From Bacteroides sp. CAG:443 (GTDB taxonomy: Bacteria; Bacteroidota; Bacteroidia; Bacteroidales; Bacteroidaceae), in the NCBI GenBank assembly GCA_000432735.1, contig FR887823.1, positions 1 through 30,528 of the forward strand: DNA of 30,528 bases, read 5' to 3'. Shown in pieces: positions 25,119 to 30,528 of this stretch (position 1 is the first letter of the stretch; each line of letters opens with the position of its first letter). The notes below the pieces were generated by a model that saw only the letters and a list, made by a program, of their open reading frames with translations, made no database searches and had not been told where the DNA came from. Made by a program: the position numbers and the translations under genes.

Positions 25119-25802
25119 TTATTTTTTCATGAGTTGTCTGCGGCTGTATTCAATACGTGCAAAAGCTGTAATATTGGCGAATATAGCGATAAAGCCCATG
25201 GGTACAATTAAAATAAGCATCGGGTCAAAAGACAGATGAGGATTTTGTGTAGCGACAATACCACATACCAGCAATCCCAGACTTGTTAAAACAACACGTT
25301 CGGGACGTTGCATAAATCCGATCTTACATTCCAGCCCAAGGCCTTCTGCACGGGCACGTACGTAACTTACCATTAATGAACCGATAAGTGCAGCAAAGGT
25401 AATAACAGCTCCTATGGGATAATTGTGTCCGATCAGGCAAAAGCAAATACCGCCTAATGTGACGAGTTCACTGTAGCGGTCGAGTACTGAATCGTACATT
25501 GCTCCAAATGTTGAAGCCATACCTCCAATACGAGCAACTTGACCGTCCATCATGTCGAAGAGCGACGAACATAAGATGATGCCGCCTGCCCATCCTATTA
25601 AATTGTAATAATTGACTTCTTGATTGATACCTGCATAAATCAGAATACAAGCACCTGCCAGGTTTCCCAAAAATCCGATTGTAGTTACAATGTTGGGAGT
25701 AATCCCAATTTTAATCATTCCATGAACCAAAGGATTGATGATTTTGTAAATTAATTGTTGAAGCGAGTCACGCAACTTTTTAGCTTGTTTTTTTATTTCC
25801 AT
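25119..25802 (-). CDS. CDP-alcohol phosphatidyltransferase, candidate phosphatidylinositol phosphate synthase
   Basis: This is a 227-residue membrane protein with about six hydrophobic segments. The complete active-site motif D83-xx-D86-G87-xx-A90-R91-x8-G100-x3-D104-x3-D108 is present, and PNIVT lies at 36-40. With inositol-phosphate synthase and a PgpA-type phosphatase at the locus, its product is best read as phosphatidylinositol phosphate from CDP-diacylglycerol plus inositol phosphate, as in mycobacteria and B. thetaiotaomicron (BT_1523, from memory). The start codon lies inside the end of the gtrA-like gene (23-base overlap), implying coupling. Unlike the family member at 17627-18577, this copy has all four aspartates in canonical places. 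Confidence 0.88.
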   Translation of the reverse strand: MEIKKQAKKLRDSLQQLIYKIINPLVHGMIKIGITPNIVTTIGFLGNLAGACILIYAGINQEVNYYNLIGWAGGIILCSSLFDMMDGQVARIGGMASTFGAMYDSVLDRYSELVTLGGICFCLIGHNYPIGAVITFAALIGSLMVSYVRARAEGLGLECKIGFMQRPERVVLTSLGLLVCGIVATQNPHLSFDPMLILIVPMGFIAIFANITAFARIEYSRRQLMKK

Positions 25803-26298
25803 GTTGGTGTGTGATTTGTTTTATTTTATTTTTTAGTTTTTCATTGATGTGTGCGTCCTTAAAGACAAATGTTTTATGCAAATTGTAGTTCCATAATACC
25901 GCAACCATTACCGATACGCTGATCTTGGCTATAATAAATGCCGTAGATTGGTTGACTGCAATGAAACTCTCTTGCTGGGTTAGAAATTCTGTCACCAGAT
26001 AAGTACCCCATAAATTGAGTCCGATACTACCTATCCAGACTATTATGTACTTTATAAAAACAGGTATGGGACCGCAATCTTCTGTTTGGAAAGTCCATTT
26101 ATAATTAATGGCACAATTGGTCAGACCTCCGCTGATAGACCCAATTAGAGTGGCGTATACATAATATATGTGGGCGCACTGATTTAATAAGATACTTATC
26201 AGAAAGTCGACAAATGTGGCGATTTGTGCTGAGAGCTGAGCCCGAATGAACATAAACAGCCCTCCTTTTTTGCAAATGGATGTAAGTATCTTTTTCAC
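25780..26298 (-). CDS. GtrA-family membrane protein
   Basis: This 172-residue protein has four hydrophobic segments and the GtrA features SIGGLTNCAINYKWTF near the first helices and VLWNYNLHKTFVF near the end. GtrA-like proteins are small membrane proteins, often next to glycosyltransferases, thought to assist polyprenyl-phosphate-sugar translocation. Its start overlaps the pgpA stop by 4 bases, and its end overlaps the CDP-alcohol transferase gene. In this operon it could help move an inositol lipid or intermediate, but that is inference. It is the expected BT_1524 equivalent. Confidence 0.85.
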   Translation of the reverse strand: MKKILTSICKKGGLFMFIRAQLSAQIATFVDFLISILLNQCAHIYYVYATLIGSISGGLTNCAINYKWTFQTEDCGPIPVFIKYIIVWIGSIGLNLWGTYLVTEFLTQQESFIAVNQSTAFIIAKISVSVMVAVLWNYNLHKTFVFKDAHINEKLKNKIKQITHQHGNKKTS

Positions 26299-26774
26299 GC
26301 GCTCAAAAATCGATACATAAGAATTACAATTCCACCGTATATGCCAGAAAGGATATCATCTGCCATGATGCCATATCCGGATGGTAACTTTTCGGCTTGC
26401 TTGATGCCTAAGGGCTTAACTATATCAAAAAAACGGAATAACAAGAAGGCTGCGAACATGTAACCTACATAATGGTCTGCAGGTACAGCAAGCAAAGCAA
26501 TCCATGTCCCGACCATTTCGTCTATTACGACACGAGAGGGATCTTTACCCCAATATTTTTCAGAAACCCCCGATGACCAGATGCCTAAAAAAGTAAAAAT
26601 GCACACTAGTGCGAAGGTGCATTGCAGTGTCAAATAATAATCTTTGAATAAAGATGCATATCCCCACCAGATTAGTGTGGCAAGTAAAGCTCCAGCCGTA
26701 CCTGGTGCTACAGGACTATATCCTGAGCCAAATCCACTTGCTATCAGGTTATGGAATAATGGTATTTTAGACAT
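26295..26774 (-). CDS. pgpA: PgpA-family phosphatidylglycerophosphatase-like phosphatase, candidate phosphatidylinositol-phosphate phosphatase
   Basis: This 159-residue membrane protein has all PgpA blocks: GSGYSPVAPGTAGAL, DPSRVVIDEMVGTW, LLFRFFDIVKPLG and GYGIMADDILSGIYGG. PgpA dephosphorylates phosphatidylglycerophosphate. As the first gene of an operon with a CDP-alcohol transferase and an AUR1-like gene, it more likely removes phosphate from phosphatidylinositol phosphate, the role I recall for BT_1525. The two activities cannot be told apart by sequence alone. The ATG at 26774 is about 40 bases from a good minus-strand -7 element. Confidence 0.92.
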   Translation of the reverse strand: MSKIPLFHNLIASGFGSGYSPVAPGTAGALLATLIWWGYASLFKDYYLTLQCTFALVCIFTFLGIWSSGVSEKYWGKDPSRVVIDEMVGTWIALLAVPADHYVGYMFAAFLLFRFFDIVKPLGIKQAEKLPSGYGIMADDILSGIYGGIVILMYRFLSA

Positions 26775-26998
26775 GTTTGTTAATTTTGATAATTATAGAG
26801 TTTTGTTTTATATTCGAGGTGCAAAATTACGCTTTTTATCTGAATTGACTTTCCTAAAAATCTAAATTAATAATAGTTAATACTGCATAAAAGACGGTCT
26901 ATTTATCGTTTTTGTACCTGCTTGACTTGTCTAAAACAATAAAGAGCAGTAATTTCGCCTCTGTTTTTAGAATTATAAAAAAGCGTATTAAAATTTTT
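26775..26998. promoter_or_regulatory. Divergent promoter region between pgpA and the DUF5686 gene
   Basis: The minus strand reads TAATTTTG at 26829-26822, an exact TAnnTTTG, for the pgpA operon. For the plus strand, TAATTTCG at 26950-26957 (one mismatch) has TTG at 26927-26929 with 20-base spacing. The rest of this 224-base stretch is AT-rich and shows nothing else. Confidence 0.5.
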
Positions 26999-29632
26999 AT
27001 GGTAAAGAGATTACTCCTTATAATGACATTTTGTGTTTGGGCTGTTCGTCTGTGTGCCCAAATTCATGGAGTTGTTATTGATTCTGATACGGGAGATCCG
27101 ATTCCTTATTTGAATGTCTATTATGATGGAAAAGGTGTTGGGACTATCACAGATATAGATGGTAAATTTGCGATAAATTATCATCCAGGATGGACTAAAC
27201 TCACATTTTCGATGGTGGGATATGCTACGCAAGTGATAACAGTTTCTGCTAAAACATCTGAACTGAATGTTAGTATGAAATCGGATTTGGTTCTTGATGA
27301 AGTTGTGGTGAAGCCCAAGCGTGAAAAATATTCGCGTAAAAATAATCCGGCAGTTGAACTGATGAAGAAAGTTATAGCTTCTAAAGAGCGGACTAATCTT
27401 GAACAAAAAGATTATTATCATTATAATAAATACCAAAAGATAACTTTTGCAATGAATAATATTACAGCAGATTCGTTGCGGGAGTCGTGGCTGTTTAAAA
27501 AATATCCTTTCTTTCGCGATCAAGTAGAGACATGTGATGTGACAGGAAAGAATATATTGCCATTATCTGTTGATGAAACTGTGTCTGAGAAGATATATCG
27601 GAAAGATCCTCATTCGGAGAAGACCATTATTCAGGGTATAAATTCTACCGGAGTAAATGAGCTCTTTAATACGGGAGATATGCTTACTACTGTACTAAAG
27701 GATGTTTTTCAGGATATAGATATTTATGAAGATCGTTTTCGTTTCCTGCAATATCCATTTGATAGTCCGGTTTCGGATGCGGGTATTCGTTTCTATAAAT
27801 TTTATATCATGGATACGGTGTATGTGGAACGTGATAAATGTTTCCATTTGTCTTTCGTCCCCAATAATTCCCAAGATTTTGGATTTACAGGGCATTTGTA
27901 CATCTTGGCCGATTCAACGTATCGTGTAAAGAAATGTCAGCTGAACTTACCTAAAAAAACGGATATCAACTTCGTGGACAATATGATTATTGATCAAAAG
28001 TTTGGCGAATTACCTACTGGCGAATGGACGTTGCTGGAAGATGATATGCTGTGCGAACTTTCTTACTTGAAAAAGATATTAGGTTCTTATATGGTAAGAC
28101 GTACGACTCGCTATTTTGATTTTGCTTTCGACCCTTTGCCTGATAAATTGTTTAAGAAAAAAGGAGATGAAATAAAGGATGTAAATGCCATGATGCGAGA
28201 TGATGAATACTGGAAACGATACAGGCAAGAAGATCTAACGCAGTCGGAAAGCAGAATGGGAAGTTTTGTCGATGATTTGACGAAGATAAAAGGTTTTAAA
28301 TACATCATGTTTGTACTGAAAGCATTTATTGAAAACTTTGTAGAGACCAGTACACCGGATAGTAAAGTCGATATTGGGCCTATCAATACCATGATTACTT
28401 CAAATTATATTGATGGACTTCGTTTACGTGCTTCGGCCCAGACGACTGCAAACTTGAATCCTCATTTGTTTCTGAAGGGATATTATGCATACGGCTTTAA
28501 AGACCAGAAGTCAAAATATATGGGTGAAGTGGAATATTCTTTCGATAAAAAAGGATATTTGCCACGTGAGTTCCCTAAGCATTCGGTAACTTTCACATAT
28601 CAGTATGATAACATGTTACCTTCCGATAAGTTTATCAATACGGATAAGGATAATGTGTTTACTTCATTGAAGGTTTGTACAGTGGACCAGTATAATTACG
28701 AGCGTAAGGCTACCATAAAGTATGAGCGTGAGCGTGAATTTGGCTTTAAAACGACAGCCATGATTCGTTATGCCAATTATGAACCTTGCGGTGAATTGTT
28801 CTATCGTACGATGGCTGGCGAAAGTGCTTTGCAGGCACAGATAGCCGATCAGCAGCTTCAGGGACAGAAATGGGTACGTTCTCCGTTTAATACGCATGAT
28901 ATTACGGTAGCTGAAGCATCCTTGGGCTTCCGCTATGCTCCGGGAGAAACATTCATAAATACCAAACAGAGACGTTTGCCTATTAATCTGGATGCTCCGG
29001 TATTTACTTTGCAGCATACTGTGGCGCTGAAAGGAGTATTGGGAGGTGATTATACCTATAACGTAACAGAAGCTAGTGCATACAAGCGTTTCTGGCTTAG
29101 TTCATGGGGCAATATTGATGCACGCTTAAAAGGTGGAATTCAATGGAATAAAGTTCCTTTTCCGTTGCTGATTATGCCTGCCGCCAATCTTTCTTATATT
29201 ATTGAAGATGAAACATTCAATTTGATAAATAATATGGAGTTCCTGAACGACCGTTATGCTTCGCTGGATGTTTCTTGGAATATGCAGGGTAAGTTATTTA
29301 ATCGCATTCCGTTACTGAAAAAATTGAAATGGCGTGAATTTATTGGCGTAAAATGTTTGTGGGGAACCTTGACGGATAAGAATAATCCGTTCTTGGAACG
29401 CAATAAAAATGATGATGTTTTAATGATGTTCCCCGGACATTATGACGAGAATGGCCATTATAATTACTCTAGTAACGTGATGGATCCTAAGAAACCCTAT
29501 GTAGAAATTTCGGCAGGAATACATAATATCTTCAAGCTTTTGCATATAGAATATGTGCGACGTTTGAATTATAATAATCTTCCTACTGCAAATAAATGGG
29601 GTATTCGTTTTATGATTCGTACCGTATTTTAA
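26999..29632 (+). CDS. DUF5686 / carboxypeptidase-regulatory-like outer-membrane protein
   Basis: This protein has 877 residues from the ATG at 26999. A signal peptide ending at about CAQ (residue 21) is followed by a carboxypeptidase-regulatory-like beta-sandwich (IHGVVIDSDTGDPIPYLNV, about 22-110), then the DUF5686 region. The C-terminal half has alternating strands, and the protein ends in aromatic residues (RFMIRTVF), typical of an outer-membrane beta barrel. An upstream TTG at 26912 would add 29 residues in front of the signal peptide, so it is rejected. The family is common in Bacteroidetes, and its function is not established. It is divergent to the inositol-lipid operon and followed by the sigma-54 activator gene. 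Confidence 0.88.
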   Translation: MVKRLLLIMTFCVWAVRLCAQIHGVVIDSDTGDPIPYLNVYYDGKGVGTITDIDGKFAINYHPGWTKLTFSMVGYATQVITVSAKTSELNVSMKSDLVLDEVVVKPKREKYSRKNNPAVELMKKVIASKERTNLEQKDYYHYNKYQKITFAMNNITADSLRESWLFKKYPFFRDQVETCDVTGKNILPLSVDETVSEKIYRKDPHSEKTIIQGINSTGVNELFNTGDMLTTVLKDVFQDIDIYEDRFRFLQYPFDSPVSDAGIRFYKFYIMDTVYVERDKCFHLSFVPNNSQDFGFTGHLYILADSTYRVKKCQLNLPKKTDINFVDNMIIDQKFGELPTGEWTLLEDDMLCELSYLKKILGSYMVRRTTRYFDFAFDPLPDKLFKKKGDEIKDVNAMMRDDEYWKRYRQEDLTQSESRMGSFVDDLTKIKGFKYIMFVLKAFIENFVETSTPDSKVDIGPINTMITSNYIDGLRLRASAQTTANLNPHLFLKGYYAYGFKDQKSKYMGEVEYSFDKKGYLPREFPKHSVTFTYQYDNMLPSDKFINTDKDNVFTSLKVCTVDQYNYERKATIKYEREREFGFKTTAMIRYANYEPCGELFYRTMAGESALQAQIADQQLQGQKWVRSPFNTHDITVAEASLGFRYAPGETFINTKQRRLPINLDAPVFTLQHTVALKGVLGGDYTYNVTEASAYKRFWLSSWGNIDARLKGGIQWNKVPFPLLIMPAANLSYIIEDETFNLINNMEFLNDRYASLDVSWNMQGKLFNRIPLLKKLKWREFIGVKCLWGTLTDKNNPFLERNKNDDVLMMFPGHYDENGHYNYSSNVMDPKKPYVEISAGIHNIFKLLHIEYVRRLNYNNLPTANKWGIRFMIRTVF

Positions 29633-29638
29633 TTTTTC

Positions 29639-29681
29639 TGCCAAAATTACCTGAAGTGCTAAACTTTTTGTAATTTTGGCA
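29639..29681. promoter_or_regulatory. 12-bp inverted repeat overlapping a -7 element
   Basis: TGCCAAAATTAC (29639-29650) and GTAATTTTGGCA (29670-29681) are perfect inverted repeats separated by 19 bases. The right arm contains TAATTTTG (29671-29678), an exact Bacteroidetes -7 element for the downstream activator gene. No T-run follows, so it is more like an operator than a terminator. A role as a weak transcript end for the DUF5686 gene cannot be excluded. Confidence 0.55.
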
Positions 29682-29700
29682 TATCTTATGACTACGAGAT

Positions 29701-30528
29701 ATGATAAAATCGGAAATACAAAATATAAAACTGCGATTTGGTATTATTGGTAATGCCGAGGGACTGAATCGGGCTATTGATATTGCCATGCAGGTGGCTC
29801 CTACAGATTTGTCGGTTCTGGTAACAGGAGAAAGTGGAGTCGGTAAGGAGAGTTTTCCCCAGATTATTCATCAGTTTAGCCGTCGAAAGCATGGGCCTTA
29901 TATAGCAGTAAACTGCGGAGCAATACCTGAAGGGACAATCGATTCAGAGCTTTTTGGGCATGAAAAGGGAGCTTTTACTGGAGCTATCAGTGACCGTAAT
30001 GGTTATTTTGCAGAAGCCAATGGAGGTACAATCTTTCTAGATGAGGTAGGTGAGCTTCCTTTGTCTACACAGGCTCGCTTGCTTCGTGTACTTGAATCGG
30101 GTGAATATATTAAGGTGGGATCATCAAAAGTACAGAAAACGGATGTACGCATAGTTGCCGCTACTAACGTCAATTTTGCGGATGCCATTGCAGAAGGACG
30201 TTTTCGTGAAGATTTGTATTATCGTTTGAATACAGTTCCAATTAAGGTACCTCCTTTGCGTGAACGTCCCGATGATATCGCATTGTTGTTTCGTAAATTT
30301 GCTTCCGACTTTGCCGAAAAGTATCATATGCCAGCCATTCAGTTGACTGACGATGCAAAGCGTATGCTTGTTTCTTATTCGTGGCCAGGAAATATCCGTC
30401 AGTTAAAGAATATAACAGAACAAATCTCTATTATTGAAACCAATCGTGATATTACGGCTGATATCCTACAAGGCTATTTGCCGGCTCAACCAGCTTCTCG
30501 TTTTCCCGCTCTATTAGGGGGAAAGAGT
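29701..30528 (+). CDS. Sigma-54-dependent transcriptional activator, AAA+ domain (3' truncated by window)
   Basis: 276 codons run open to the window edge. The protein starts MIKSEIQNIKLRFGIIG and goes straight into the sigma-54-interaction AAA+ domain, with no receiver, GAF or PAS sensory domain. Walker A is GESGVGKE, the sigma-54 contact loop is GAFTGA (within HEKGAFTGAISD), Walker B is GGTIFLDE, and sensor/arginine regions include RLNTVPIKVPPLRERPDDI. It ends near SWPGNIRQLKNI, and the C-terminal Fis-type DNA-binding domain would lie outside. The lack of an N-terminal sensor recalls PspF-type activators controlled by a partner protein. The ATG at 29688 is in another frame and gives no such protein. 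The target genes are unknown. Confidence 0.9.
   Translation, partial: MIKSEIQNIKLRFGIIGNAEGLNRAIDIAMQVAPTDLSVLVTGESGVGKESFPQIIHQFSRRKHGPYIAVNCGAIPEGTIDSELFGHEKGAFTGAISDRNGYFAEANGGTIFLDEVGELPLSTQARLLRVLESGEYIKVGSSKVQKTDVRIVAATNVNFADAIAEGRFREDLYYRLNTVPIKVPPLRERPDDIALLFRKFASDFAEKYHMPAIQLTDDAKRMLVSYSWPGNIRQLKNITEQISIIETNRDITADILQGYLPAQPASRFPALLGGKS

Noticed and set aside
26912..26998. TTG start extending the DUF5686 protein by 29 residues
   Set aside because: The extension would bury the signal peptide. The ATG at 26999 places the signal at the N terminus.
27011..27523. 170-codon minus-strand frame within the DUF5686 gene
   Set aside because: It is antisense to the signal peptide and N-terminal domain of a well-supported gene and has no recognisable motif.

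Overview
The window reads as chromosomal DNA of a Bacteroidales bacterium, most likely of the Bacteroides/Phocaeicola group. Four lines of evidence support this. It carries families largely confined to Bacteroidetes (DUF4837 lipoprotein, GT2-DUF4922 fusion, DUF5686 outer-membrane protein). The intergenic regions hold Bacteroidetes-type -7 elements (TAnnTTTG). The gene order around the myo-inositol-phosphate synthase matches, as I remember it, the Bacteroides thetaiotaomicron BT_1522-BT_1526 inositol-lipid locus. Shine-Dalgarno sequences are mostly weak, as is usual in this phylum. I see no rRNA, tRNA or CRISPR array. No gap between genes exceeds about 235 bases.

Layout. Positions 1-32 look like the terminal inverted repeat of an IS3-family insertion sequence. 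Then come a TPR protein (minus) and, divergently, mfd and an ABC-F ATPase (plus), ending at a strong bidirectional hairpin. Positions 7649-12669 hold a three-gene minus-strand operon: a GT2-DUF4922 fusion, a SpoIID-domain protein without a signal peptide, and an AmpG-like permease. This looks like a peptidoglycan-fragment salvage module.

From 12800 to 21562 nine plus-strand genes are packed with gaps of 11 bases or less, or with overlaps: rlmN, a DUF4837 lipoprotein, pdxA, a nucleotidyltransferase, an ATP-grasp protein, a CDP-alcohol phosphatidyltransferase, a UPF0104/LPG-synthase-like membrane protein, a HAD-family protein, and a FucP-type MFS transporter split by a 41-bp tandem duplication. 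Another bidirectional hairpin follows.

Next is the inositol-lipid locus. It has a PfkB-family kinase (minus), myo-inositol-1-phosphate synthase (plus) and, convergent to it, a minus-strand operon of pgpA, gtrA-like, CDP-alcohol phosphatidyltransferase and an AUR1-like PAP2 protein. Together these could make inositol phosphate, phosphatidylinositol phosphate, phosphatidylinositol and then inositol phosphoryl-sphingolipid. The window closes with a DUF5686 outer-membrane protein and the first 276 codons of a sigma-54 activator lacking a receiver domain.

The most interesting candidate for an undescribed system is the six-gene block at 16038-21562, which lies directly next to the inositol-lipid genes. 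It has the parts of a second headgroup pathway: sugar/polyol-phosphate activation, ATP-dependent ligation or phosphorylation, CDP-alcohol transfer, a lipid translocase-like protein, a phosphatase-like protein and a transporter. Several of its enzymes deviate at catalytic positions.
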